Below, one piece after another: positions 1-6,338 of a stretch of 11,126 nucleotides of DNA. The first letter of the stretch is position 1; each line of letters starts with the position of its first letter. A model generated the notes under the pieces. That model did no database searches, had not been told where the DNA came from, and saw only the letters and a program-made list of their open reading frames with translations. This stretch comes from Halomonas halophila (GTDB taxonomy: Bacteria; Pseudomonadota; Gammaproteobacteria; Pseudomonadales; Halomonadaceae), in the NCBI GenBank assembly GCA_002433675.1, contig DJIP01000274.1:1-11126 (forward strand), given 5' to 3'. The position numbers and the translations under genes are program-made.

Positions 1-366
1 CGAGTTGATGCAGTAGCGCATGCCGCCCTTGTCCCTGGGGCCGTCGTTGAAGACGTGACCCAGGTGGCTGTCACCGTGGGACGAGCGCACTTCGGTGCGA
101 ATCATGCCATGGGACGAGTCCACCAGTTCGTTGACGTAGGCGGGCTCGATCGGCTTGGTGAAGCTGGGCCACCCACAGCCGGACTCGTACTTGTCCGACG
201 AGGCAAACAGCGGCTCGCCGGAGACGATGTCCACGTAGATGCCGGGCTCCTGATTGTGCAGGTGTTCCCCGGTGCCGGGACGCTCGGTGCCGCTTTCCTG
301 GGTGACCCGGAATTGCTCGCGGTTCAGTCGAGCGATGGCCTCGGGTGACTTTTCATAGCTTTTCAT
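1..366 (-). CDS. msrB: Peptide-methionine (R)-S-oxide reductase MsrB, C-terminal end cut by the window edge
   Basis: Repairs oxidised proteins by reducing methionine-R-sulfoxide to methionine, normally with thioredoxin as reductant. The 122 codons present read through the MsrB signatures: GCGWPSF around residues 63-69, [21 protein letters not shown], and RYCINS at residues 117-122, where Cys119 is the expected catalytic cysteine. Cys64 lies at the usual place of the resolving cysteine. The two CxxC pairs that bind structural zinc in E. coli MsrB are absent ([11 protein letters not shown] and [13 protein letters not shown] stand in their place), so this is a zinc-less MsrB. The start at 366 is preceded by a GGAG ribosome binding site in CGAGGAGAGCCC. 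The reading frame is open at base 1; only the last few residues should be missing. It lies 115 bases downstream of iadA and is probably a separate housekeeping gene. Family assignment is firm. Confidence 0.95.
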   Translation of the reverse strand, partial: MKSYEKSPEAIARLNREQFRVTQESGTERPGTGEHLHNQEPGIYVDIVSGEPLFASSDKYESGCGWPSFTKPIEPAYVNELVDSSHGMIRTEVRSSHGDSHLGHVFNDGPRDKGGMRYCINS

Positions 367-405
367 GGGCTCTCCTCGTGGATGGGGGAGACGCAGGCTC
401 GGCGC

Positions 406-419
406 GACGGCTTGCCGTC
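406..419. other. Small inverted repeat between iadA and msrB
   Basis: GACGGC and GCCGTC form a perfect 6-bp stem around TT. It lies 63 bases past the iadA stop and has no T-run after it, so it could weakly end the upstream transcript or be chance. The 115-base gap shows nothing else apart from the msrB ribosome binding site. Confidence 0.25.
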
Positions 420-481
420 AAGGCCACACGCCAGCTTGCGGGACCGTAATCAGTCGTGGTGATGAAGAGATCCTTACACGC

Positions 482-1639
482 CTAACGATTCGTGTCACGC
501 CGATGCAGGCATTGCCCCAGCGCCCAGACCTGGTCGATCGCCCAGCCATCGTCGCCCAGCACCAGCAGATCGGCGTCCTGGCCGACGGCCAGACGCCCCT
601 TGCGCTTGAGCCCGAGGGCGTCGGCGGCGTGGGTGCTGGCCAGGCCCACGGCGACCTCCAGGGCGATGCCGTGGTCGTTGACGCACTCGCCCAGTACCTC
701 GAACAGGCTGTCCAGGCGGCCAGCCTCGAGGCCGATGAATCGCCCCTCGGCGTCAAAGCGCGGCAGGGAAGCGTTGGCGTCGGAGGACAGGCTGATGCGC
801 GAAGGGTCGACGCGGGCCTTGAGCGCCCTGGCGGCCGCTTCTGATGCCGGCACCTCGCCGTCGGCCAGCAGCTCCGCCGTGGTGCTGGTGGTGAAGTCGA
901 TTCGCCCGCCGTCCCGGGCGAAGCGCAGGCCATCCTCGAACAGCGCCGCGGTGCGGTTGATGTGGGTCGGCATGAACTGGGCGATGGGCAAGGCCGTGGT
1001 GCGCGCTACCTGGCGCAGGATCTCCAGGCCACCCTCGGCGTCGCCGGTATGGATGAAGACGATCCCGGACTTGCCGGCGAGCATTCCGGCGGTGCGGCTT
1101 TCCGAGGCCAGCCGAGCAAGCTCATGGGCGCTGGGCTGGGAGCCACGATGGTCGCTGATGGCGACCTCACCGACGCCGATGAACTCGGGGATATGGACGA
1201 TATCCTCGGCCACCGAGCCGGTCAGGGTCACCGGCGGCAGCTGGTAGGAGCCGGTGTAGGCGTAGCAGCTCAGGCCGCCAGCGGCGAGCTCACGTACCTT
1301 GCCGAGCAGGTTGGCCGGCGTGCGGGTCAGGGCGTCGGTGCCGAGCGCCCCCACCAGGGTGGTGACCCCGGAGGCGATGGCATCCTCGAGGCGGAGCTCG
1401 GGGGTACGAGTGCCGAAACCGCCTTCGCCACCACCGCCGGTCATGTGCACCAGCGGATCGACCAGGCCAGGGATGACCCGGCGGCCCTCGAGGTCGTGTA
1501 CCTCGAGGCCGGGAAAGTGTTCATCGACGCTGGCCTCCGGCTCCAGCACCGCCGCGATGCGGCGGTCGGCGATCAGCAGGTGCTTGAGGCCCATCGCGGC
1601 AGGGGCGTAGAGGCGGGCATTCTTCAGAAGGGTCAGCAT
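482..1639 (-). CDS. iadA: Isoaspartyl dipeptidase (beta-aspartyl-peptidase), variant metal site
   Basis: Member of the amidohydrolase superfamily related to E. coli IadA, a cytoplasmic enzyme that hydrolyses beta-Asp-X dipeptides arising from isoaspartyl damage or cyanophycin breakdown. The 385 residues match the family length. Visible features are the small beta domain at the N terminus, GGGGEGG (68-74, with the substrate-contacting Glu72), TGSY (Tyr132), ISDHR (Arg165), IHTGD (His197), MPTHINR (His226, Arg229) and LSSDAN (Asp287). Two metal ligands differ from E. coli. The HxH motif reads DPLVH, so the first His is Leu63 and only His65 remains. The bridging carboxylated Lys is replaced by Glu158 in VGEVAISDHR. 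The enzyme may bind one metal or belong to a distinct subgroup. The start at 1639 has a GGGAG upstream. The gene begins 61 bases after the adjacent binding-protein gene, on the same strand, and is probably cotranscribed. Family call is strong; exact substrate is not known. Confidence 0.88.
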   Translation of the reverse strand: MLTLLKNARLYAPAAMGLKHLLIADRRIAAVLEPEASVDEHFPGLEVHDLEGRRVIPGLVDPLVHMTGGGGEGGFGTRTPELRLEDAIASGVTTLVGALGTDALTRTPANLLGKVRELAAGGLSCYAYTGSYQLPPVTLTGSVAEDIVHIPEFIGVGEVAISDHRGSQPSAHELARLASESRTAGMLAGKSGIVFIHTGDAEGGLEILRQVARTTALPIAQFMPTHINRTAALFEDGLRFARDGGRIDFTTSTTAELLADGEVPASEAAARALKARVDPSRISLSSDANASLPRFDAEGRFIGLEAGRLDSLFEVLGECVNDHGIALEVAVGLASTHAADALGLKRKGRLAVGQDADLLVLGDDGWAIDQVWALGQCLHRRDTNR

Positions 1640-1656
1640 GGCGGCTCCCGAGACAG

Positions 1657-1680
1657 GGCCGGCCCGGGGGCAGGCCGGCC
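1657..1680 (-). other. Intercistronic hairpin between binding protein and iadA
   Basis: Two copies of the self-complementary GGCCGGCC, separated by 8 bases, can form an 8-bp GC stem in the 61-base gap between the binding-protein stop and the iadA start. No T-run follows. Such hairpins often protect the 3' end of abundant binding-protein mRNA or reduce read-through into the next gene; that role is inference here. Confidence 0.4.
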
Positions 1681-1700
1681 TGAACGATAAAGGGCAACGT

Positions 1701-2483
1701 TCACAGTTTGACGTCGTAGCTGAAGTACTCGTTCATGATCTCGTCGTAGGTGCCGTCGCTCTTGAGCTCGGACAGGGCCTCGTTGAAGCGTTCGGCGAGT
1801 TCACGATCGCGCTTGCGGAAGGCCACGCCGACACCCTGGCCGAAGTAGGTCTCTGGCTCCTTGATGAAGTCGCTGATGCGCACGAAGTCGCTCTGCTCGG
1901 TATCGATGTCGATCATCGCCTCGGCGATCGGGTAGTCCATGAAGGTCAGGTCCAGGCGGCCGGCACGCAGGTCGGCGACCACATCGTCGGCACTGGCGTA
2001 GCGACGCACTTCAAGCACATCGCCGTACAGGTCGGTGACATAGCGATCCTGCAGGGTGGCGCGTTGCACGCCGACACTCAGGCCCTCGAGGCTGGCCTTG
2101 TCGGCGATGTCGATGTCGCGACCGCGGGGCGTGATCCAGGCGCTCGGGGTGGTGTAGTAGGGCTCGGAAAACAGCACCTGGCGGCTGCGTTCCTCGGTGA
2201 TCGCCATGGACGACATGATGGCGTCGAACTTGCGCGCCATCAGCGCCGGGATCATGCCGTCCCAGGGCTGCTCGACCCAGGTGCACTGGATCTCGAGGTG
2301 CTCGCAGACGGCGTTGCCCAGGTCGATCTCGAAGCCGGTCAGGGTACCATCGGCGGTCTTGTACTCGAAGGGTTCGTAGGGCACGTCGACGGCCAGGCGC
2401 AGCGGCTCATCGGCGAGTGCCGGGCCTGCGCCGATCATCAGCGCGGACAGGGCGGAGGCCAGCAGCAGAGGGGAACGATTCAT
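1701..2483 (-). CDS. Periplasmic basic amino acid-binding protein (SBP_bac_3), first paralogue
   Basis: Solute-binding subunit of a polar amino acid ABC importer, of the HisJ/LAO (ArgT) type. The 260 residues begin with a Sec signal peptide that probably ends at ALA before DEP (residues 22-24). The family signature GFEIDLGNAVCEHL is at 50-63. Cys60 and Cys67 match the HisJ disulfide pair. Ligand-site positions seen in HisJ/LAO are mostly kept: Asp33 in AVDVPYEP, Ser91-Ser92, Arg99, Thr143-Leu-Gln145 and Asp183. The position of HisJ Ser72 is Ala94. An upstream in-frame TTG at 2501 was rejected because AAGGAAG lies just before the ATG at 2483, which also starts the signal peptide cleanly. It sits downstream of a close paralogue and upstream of iadA. 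Arginine, lysine, ornithine or histidine is the likely ligand; a beta-Asp-Arg dipeptide is possible. Confidence 0.92.
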   Translation of the reverse strand: MNRSPLLLASALSALMIGAGPALADEPLRLAVDVPYEPFEYKTADGTLTGFEIDLGNAVCEHLEIQCTWVEQPWDGMIPALMARKFDAIMSSMAITEERSRQVLFSEPYYTTPSAWITPRGRDIDIADKASLEGLSVGVQRATLQDRYVTDLYGDVLEVRRYASADDVVADLRAGRLDLTFMDYPIAEAMIDIDTEQSDFVRISDFIKEPETYFGQGVGVAFRKRDRELAERFNEALSELKSDGTYDEIMNEYFSYDVKL

Positions 2484-2522
2484 GGGGACTTCCTTGGACA
2501 AGAGTGAATAACCACAGCATAT

Positions 2523-2552
2523 GCCCCCTGCAACGATGCATCAGCAGGGGGC
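2523..2552 (-). other. Hairpin in the leader of the first-paralogue binding-protein gene
   Basis: GCCCCCTGC and GCAGGGGGC form a perfect 9-bp stem around a 12-base loop that itself contains ATGCAT. It ends about 40 bases upstream of the start at 2483. It lacks a T-run and could stabilise the mRNA, act as a leader structure, or partly stop transcription from the upstream gene. Confidence 0.4.
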
Positions 2553-2748
2553 TGCCGACAGACAGGGCAATGTCGCCAGGGGAAGGCGAACAAGCAGAAT
2601 TTTCAAGGCGTTGGAGTATGCGCCGGGGACGCTATTCGTCGAACCATTCGCTCAGGGCAAAGCCATCCAGCCAGGGCGGCCGGGGAAGGGACTCTGCGAA
2701 GATGGGGAGCCAGGTCAGGGGCACGAAGATGTCCTGTCGCTTCAAGGT

Positions 2749-2796
2749 TCTGTCGAGTGTTTCAGCGAGTGCTACAGCAAGAGTTCCAGCGAGTGC
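2749..2796. repeat. Four degenerate 12-bp tandem repeats
   Basis: Four successive 12-base units with approximate consensus TYCAGCGAGTGY. The second and fourth units differ at only two positions, and the first and third are more divergent. The array sits between the hairpin pair and the unstructured middle of the gap. Confidence 0.6.
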
Positions 2797-2805
2797 CGGT
2801 GGTGC

Positions 2806-2861
2806 CGCCGGACCCGGGAGGGTCCGGCGCGGTGCCTGCTCGGGGCGTTGGCTCGAGCAGG
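2806..2861 (-). terminator. Tandem hairpins after the second-paralogue binding-protein gene (possible terminator)
   Basis: Two perfect stems lie 70-125 bases past the stop at 2930. The first on the minus strand pairs 2854-2861 with 2835-2842 (8 bp, 11-base loop). The second pairs 2820-2829 with 2806-2815 (10 bp, CGCCGGACCC arm, 4-base loop). Neither is followed by a T-run, so they are not typical intrinsic terminators. They could be 3'-end stabilisers that allow partial read-through to the next gene. Confidence 0.4.
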
Positions 2862-2870
2862 ACGGGTTCC

Positions 2871-2947
2871 TTCAGTAAAACGCTTGTTCAGCAAAGTGCT
2901 TATTCGGTAAAGGCCTATTCGGCAAAACCTTACTCAGCAAAATATTT
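2871..2947. repeat. Five degenerate 15-16-bp repeats starting inside the 3' end of a gene
   Basis: Units begin at 2871, 2887, 2903, 2918 and 2933, with spacings of 16, 16, 15 and 15. The plus-strand consensus is TTCRGYAAAAYSYTTA. The unit at 2933 and the last bases of the unit before it form the end of the binding-protein gene (codons for Phe-Ala-Glu-stop). The other units look like decayed copies of that end. Confidence 0.6.
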
Positions 2948-3697
2948 GGCATGGATCTCTTCGTAGGTGCCGTTGTCCTTCAAGGTGGCGAGCGCCTCGT
3001 TGAAGGCCTTGGCCAGGTCCTCGTCACGCTGACGGAAGGCGATGCCGAAGCCGTCACCGAAGTACTCCTTGGGCTCGGTGATCTGCTCGCCGACCACCTT
3101 GTAGTCGCCGGCCTCGCTGTCCAGCAGGGTCGACTTGCCGACCGGATAGTCGAGGAAGCCGATGTCGACGCGACCGGAGTCCATGTCCAGCACCAGGTCG
3201 TCGGCGGTGGCGTAGCGGCTGACATCGGCCACGTCGCCGTACAGGTCGGTGACGTAGTTGTCCTGCAGGGTGCCACGCTGCACGCCGATGGTCAGACCCT
3301 CGAGGGACTCGACGTCCGGGTTGCCCATCTCCAGGTCGGTCGGGGCGAACCAGGCGGACGGCGGGGTGAAGTAGGGGTCGGAGAACAGCACCTGCTCACG
3401 ACGCTCGTCGTTGATGGTCATGGAGGACATGATGGCGTCGTACTTGCGCGCCATCAGGCCGGGGATGATGCCGTCCCAGCCCTGAACCACCCACTCGCAC
3501 TGAATGCCGACTTCGGCACAAAGAGCGTTGCCCAGATCGATGTCGAAGCCGGTCAGCTCGCCGTCGGGAGTGCGGTATTCCATCGGCTCGTAGGGCACAT
3601 CGACGCCGATGCGGATGTCACGAACCTCGGCCTGGGCGGTCGAAGCGAGAACCGCGGTGCCGATCAGGCCAGCGGTAAAGAGCTTGCGCAGTGTCAT
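2930..3697 (-). CDS. Periplasmic basic amino acid-binding protein (SBP_bac_3), second paralogue
   Basis: HisJ/LAO-type binding protein of 255 residues that captures a polar, probably basic, amino acid and delivers it to the HisQ/HisM permease. The signal peptide MTLRKLFTAG... probably ends at AQA before EV (residues 21-23). The family signature GFDIDLGNALCAEV is at 50-63. Cys60 and Cys67 match the HisJ disulfide. Ligand-site residues Asp33, Ser91-Ser92, Thr94, Arg99, Thr143, Gln145 and Asp183 are in place, so the site looks more like HisJ than its neighbour, where position 94 is Ala. By eye it is identical to the other paralogue at well over half of aligned positions, including VDVPYEP, LMARK and YVTDLYGDV, so the pair arose by duplication. 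The start at 3697 follows AAGGG in CAATAACAAGGGTTTACCGAT. It lies 194 bases after hisM on the same strand. Confidence 0.93.
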   Translation of the reverse strand: MTLRKLFTAGLIGTAVLASTAQAEVRDIRIGVDVPYEPMEYRTPDGELTGFDIDLGNALCAEVGIQCEWVVQGWDGIIPGLMARKYDAIMSSMTINDERREQVLFSDPYFTPPSAWFAPTDLEMGNPDVESLEGLTIGVQRGTLQDNYVTDLYGDVADVSRYATADDLVLDMDSGRVDIGFLDYPVGKSTLLDSEAGDYKVVGEQITEPKEYFGDGFGIAFRQRDEDLAKAFNEALATLKDNGTYEEIHAKYFAE

Positions 3698-3855
3698 ATC
3701 GGTAAACCCTTGTTATTGAAAAGCGGGTGCTGATGCGATGGGAGGGCGTCTTGTGGACGCATACCATCACCTTAGCGAATCGCGGCCCTCTCAGGAAGGG
3801 CAGGGCGGCAGAAATGAAACGCCAGTTCCCAACGCTTGTTTGACGATAGCGCGAC

Positions 3856-3883
3856 GACGCCGGACGCGGTGGCCTCCGGCGTC
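3856..3883 (-). terminator. Hairpin just after hisM, possible terminator or attenuator
   Basis: GACGCCGGA and TCCGGCGTC form a perfect 9-bp stem with a 10-base loop, starting 8 bases past the hisM stop. There is no T-run. It may reduce read-through from hisPQM, so the binding-protein genes may also have their own promoter in the 194-base gap; I could not identify that promoter. Confidence 0.45.
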
Positions 3884-3891
3884 ACGACGGC

Positions 3892-4623
3892 TTAACCGGA
3901 GGCCGGCTTCAAGTGAGCCAGCAGGCGCTTTTCCAGATAGCGGAACAGGTACAGGATGGCGAAGGTCAGGCACAGGTAGATCGCCGCCACGAACAGGAAG
4001 GCGTCGAAGGGCGCGTAGTAGCGGGCGTAGACGAAGCGCGCCGCGCCGGTCAGGTCCATGATGGTCACTACGCTGGCGATGGCGCTGGCGTGGAGCATGA
4101 AGATCACCTCGTTGCCGTAGGCCGGCAGCGCCCGGCGGAAGGCGCTGGGCAGCACGATGCGGCGCATCATCAGCGAGTAGCGCATGCCGTAGGCCCTGGC
4201 CGCCTCGATCTCGCCCCTGGGGGTGGCCTTGATCGCGCCATGGAAGATCTCGGTGGTGTAGGCCGCGGTGTTCAATGAGAACGCCACCAGCGCCGGGAAG
4301 AACGGCTTCTCCAGCAGTACCCATAACCAGGTGTCCTGGATGCCTTCGACGAACACCACGCCGTAGTAGATCAGGTAGAGCTGTACCAGCAGCGGCGTGC
4401 CGCGGAACACATAGGTGTAGAAGAAGATCGGCATCTTGATCCAGCGGCGCTTGGAACCCCGGCCGATGGCCAGTGGCACCGCGGCGATCAGGCCGACGAT
4501 CAATGACAGGAACACCAGCTGGACCGTGGTGGTCAGGCCCTCACCGTAGTACGACAAGGTGTCGAGGGTGAAGATGGTGTTGTCGGCCAGTAGCGCTTCG
4601 ATTGAGGCAAGCAGGGAATCCAT
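3892..4623 (-). CDS. hisM: Basic amino acid ABC transporter permease, HisM family
   Basis: Inner-membrane permease subunit that forms the transport channel with HisQ. The 243 residues show several hydrophobic spans and the binding-protein-dependent transport inner-membrane domain. The HisM-like stretches are FTYVFRGTPLLVQL-type (here YTYVFRGTPLLVQLYLIYYG), LNTAAYTTEIFHGAI and the EAA coupling loop GEIEAARAYGMRYSLMMRR, followed by LPSAFRRALPAYGNEVIFML. This matches Salmonella and E. coli HisM in length and motif order. The ATG shares one base with the hisQ stop (TGATG), so the two are translationally coupled. The substrate is set mainly by the binding protein, so the symbol reflects the family and does not prove histidine transport; arginine or ornithine is equally likely. 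Confidence 0.93.
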   Translation of the reverse strand: MDSLLASIEALLADNTIFTLDTLSYYGEGLTTTVQLVFLSLIVGLIAAVPLAIGRGSKRRWIKMPIFFYTYVFRGTPLLVQLYLIYYGVVFVEGIQDTWLWVLLEKPFFPALVAFSLNTAAYTTEIFHGAIKATPRGEIEAARAYGMRYSLMMRRIVLPSAFRRALPAYGNEVIFMLHASAIASVVTIMDLTGAARFVYARYYAPFDAFLFVAAIYLCLTFAILYLFRYLEKRLLAHLKPASG

Positions 4624-5327
4624 CAGTCATGCCCTCCGAAGCCGACGTCGTAGCGCTTCTGCAGTCTGGCGAAGAACCACTCCGAGACGCTGGCGATCAG
4701 CAGGTAGATGACCGCCACGATGATCATGAACAGGAAAGGCTCGCGGGTGGCCTTGGAGGCCTCCGCGGCGACCCGCACCATGTCGGACAGGCCGATCACC
4801 GAGACCAGCGCAGTGGTCTTCAACAGCACCATCCAGTTGTTGGACAGGCCCGGTAGGGCATGGCGCATCATCTGCGGGAAGCGAATACGGCGGAACACCA
4901 GGGCGTGGCTCATGCCGTAGGCACGGCCTGCTTCGATCTGGCCGCTGTCCACCGCCAGAAAGGCGCCACGAAAGGTCTCGCCCATGTAGGCACCGAAGAT
5001 CAGGCCGATGGTCAGGACGCCGGCGACGAACTCGTTGACGTTGATGAAGATGTCGATGCCGAAGCGGTCAAACAGCCAGTCGGTGACCATGTTGATGCCG
5101 ATCTGGCCGCCGAAGAACAGCAGCATCATCAGCACCAGGTCCGGCACGCCACGGATGATGGTGGTGTAGAGGGTGCCCAGGCGGTGGGCCACCCAGTTGC
5201 GCGACATCTTGGCGCTGGCTGTGAGCAGGCCAAGCCCGATGGCCAGGATCAGTGACAGCACCGCCAGTTCGATGGTGACCAGCGCCCCCTCGAGAAGGCG
5301 TGGCCCGTAACCGTGAAGGTCAATCAT
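4623..5327 (-). CDS. hisQ: Basic amino acid ABC transporter permease, HisQ family
   Basis: Inner-membrane partner of HisM in an ABC importer for basic amino acids. The 234 residues contain hydrophobic spans, the RGVPDLVLMMLLFFGGQI segment, GAYMGETFRGAFLAV, and the EAA loop GQIEAGRAYGMSHALVFRR followed by FPQMMRHALPGLSNNW. These line up with HisQ over the whole length. The start at 5327 is preceded by AGGAGAG. It begins 18 bases after the hisP stop and overlaps hisM by one base, so hisPQM form a tight operon. A neutral or acidic amino acid permease is less likely, because the match to HisQ-specific sequence is close and the ATPase and binding proteins are of the same subfamily. Confidence 0.93.
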   Translation of the reverse strand: MIDLHGYGPRLLEGALVTIELAVLSLILAIGLGLLTASAKMSRNWVAHRLGTLYTTIIRGVPDLVLMMLLFFGGQIGINMVTDWLFDRFGIDIFINVNEFVAGVLTIGLIFGAYMGETFRGAFLAVDSGQIEAGRAYGMSHALVFRRIRFPQMMRHALPGLSNNWMVLLKTTALVSVIGLSDMVRVAAEASKATREPFLFMIIVAVIYLLIASVSEWFFARLQKRYDVGFGGHD

Positions 5328-5345
5328 GGGTCTCTCCTGGCCGCC

Positions 5346-6116
5346 TCAGCGCTTGGGTGCAAGGAATTGCTTGAGTCGCTCGGAACTGGGGTTGCCCAGC
5401 ACCTGGTCGGGCGGGCCGGCTTCCTCGACCTGCCCCTGGTGCAGGTAGATCACCTGACTGGAGACGTCGCGGGCGAAGGCCATTTCGTGGGTTACCACGA
5501 TCATGGTGCGGCCTTCTTCGGCCAGGTCACGCATGACCTTGAGCACGTCGCCGACAAGCTCCGGGTCCAGCGCCGAGGTCGGCTCGTCGAACAGCATGAC
5601 CTCCGGGTCCATGGCCAGGGCCCGGGCGATGGCGCCACGCTGCTGCTGGCCACCGGAAAGCTGGGCCGGATAGTAGTCGGCGCGTTCGGCCAGGCCGACC
5701 CGCTCGAGCAGGGCACGGGCGTGTTCGATGGCGTCCTTCTTCGACTTCTTCAGCACGTGGACAGGCGCTTCGATGACGTTCTCCAGAAGCGTCATGTGGG
5801 CCCAGAGGTTGAAGCTCTGGAACACCATCGACAGCTTGGCGCGCATCTGTACCACCTGGTTCCAGTCGGCGGGCTCGCGGCCGTGCTTGGTCTCCTTGAA
5901 GCGGATCTGTTCGCCGTGGACGAACAGCTCGCCCTCGTTGGGCTGTTCAAGCAGGTTCATGCAGCGCAGGAAGGTACTCTTGCCGGAGCCGGAGGCGCCG
6001 ATCAGGGTGATGACGTCCCCCTTGCGGGCCTCGAGAGACAGCCCCTTGAGCACTTCGGTGTTGCCAAAGCGCTTCTTGATATTGCGCACTTCCAGCGGAA
6101 TTGGTGTATCAGCCAT
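5346..6116 (-). CDS. hisP: Basic amino acid ABC transporter ATP-binding protein, HisP family
   Basis: Cytoplasmic ATPase that powers the HisQM permease. All nucleotide-binding motifs are intact in the 256 residues: Walker A GASGSGKST (40-48), Q-loop Gln100 in MVFQSFNLWAHMT, signature LSGGQQQR (153-160), Walker B VMLFDEP (173-179), D-loop SALD, and switch His210 in VVTHEM. The region at residues 72-95 (RFKETKHGREPADW) corresponds to the longer insert typical of HisP-type transporters. GGAG lies about 8 bases before the ATG at 6116. It is the first full-size gene of the operon and is preceded by a structured 222-base leader after astE. Confidence 0.95.
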   Translation of the reverse strand: MADTPIPLEVRNIKKRFGNTEVLKGLSLEARKGDVITLIGASGSGKSTFLRCMNLLEQPNEGELFVHGEQIRFKETKHGREPADWNQVVQMRAKLSMVFQSFNLWAHMTLLENVIEAPVHVLKKSKKDAIEHARALLERVGLAERADYYPAQLSGGQQQRGAIARALAMDPEVMLFDEPTSALDPELVGDVLKVMRDLAEEGRTMIVVTHEMAFARDVSSQVIYLHQGQVEEAGPPDQVLGNPSSERLKQFLAPKR

Positions 6117-6138
6117 GAATCGGGCTCCAGATAGAATC

Positions 6139-6160
6139 GGCCGTGCCGGGTGGGCCGGCC
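6139..6160 (-). promoter_or_regulatory. GC hairpin directly before the hisP ribosome binding site
   Basis: GGCCGGCC pairs with GGC-A-CGGCC as an 8-bp stem with one bulged base and a 5-base loop. It ends about 10 bases upstream of the GGAG used by hisP, so it could influence translation initiation or be part of a leader switch together with the hairpin at 6221-6255. Confidence 0.4.
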
Positions 6161-6195
6161 GGATGGCGCGGGCTGGCGCGAAAAAACGGGGGATT

Positions 6196-6279
6196 CTAAC
6201 AGGCTTGGAACGGCGCAGCAGACGAAGCTGAACCGGGGAGGTTTAGACCTTCGTCGAGTATAGGGGCGGGAGTCGTCAT
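6196..6279 (-). CDS. Possible 27-residue leader peptide ORF upstream of hisP
   Basis: An ATG at 6279 is preceded by GGAG in CTGGAGATAGACGC, at good spacing. It opens a 27-codon frame (start MTTPAPILDEG, end PFQAC) that stops at TAG, 79 bases before the hisP ATG. It resembles no family known to me and has no run of Arg, Lys or His codons of the kind seen in classical attenuators. A hairpin (6221-6255) lies within the frame and a run of six T on the coding strand follows the stop. It may be a regulatory upstream ORF or chance; base composition alone cannot decide. Confidence 0.35.
   Translation of the reverse strand: MTTPAPILDEGLNLPGSASSAAPFQAC
6221..6255 (-). promoter_or_regulatory. Long imperfect hairpin in the hisP leader
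   Basis: GACGAAG (6249-6255 on the minus strand) pairs with CTTCGTC, and inside it AACC pairs with GGTT around a 5-base loop. It overlaps the 27-codon frame. The six-T run at 6181-6186 is about 35 bases downstream, too far for a standard terminator. Confidence 0.35.
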
Positions 6280-6338
6280 GCGTCTATCTCCAGGTTGTTG
6301 TTATGTATATGTTTGTTGTAATCGCAGTTGGTGTGGGC

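Larger units (their letters stand above)
2484..2929. other. Repeat- and hairpin-rich gap between the two binding-protein genes
   Basis: These 446 bases hold no convincing gene. Reading along the minus strand from the upstream gene they contain five degenerate 15-16-base repeats, two GC hairpins, four 12-base repeats, about 200 bases without clear structure, and a hairpin about 40 bases before the next start codon. Weak plus-strand frames here lack ribosome binding sites and have cysteine- and serine-rich repeat translations, so I left them out. No clear promoter was found. Confidence 0.7.

Noticed and set aside
492..1690. Long plus-strand open frames opposite iadA
   Set aside because: They are antisense shadows in GC-rich DNA; the minus strand encodes a clear IadA family protein over the same bases.
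1638..2507. 289-codon plus-strand frame opposite the binding-protein gene
   Set aside because: It mirrors a well-recognised binding protein and has no domain of its own.
2521..2966. Plus-strand frames rich in Ser, Cys, Tyr and Lys in the gap between binding proteins
   Set aside because: They arise from the 12-bp and 15-16-bp repeats, lack convincing ribosome binding sites, and resemble no known protein.
2951..3733. 260-codon plus-strand frame with repetitive Val, Gly and Asp translation
   Set aside because: It is antisense to the second binding-protein gene; its composition follows from that gene's codon use.
3805..3845. TGGC...CTGC on the minus strand as a sigma-54 promoter for the binding-protein gene
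   Set aside because: The spacing between the GG and GC elements is two bases too long for a sigma-54 site.
5313..6134. 273-codon plus-strand frame opposite hisP
   Set aside because: hisP carries every ABC ATPase motif on the other strand; the overlap is an artefact of high third-position GC.
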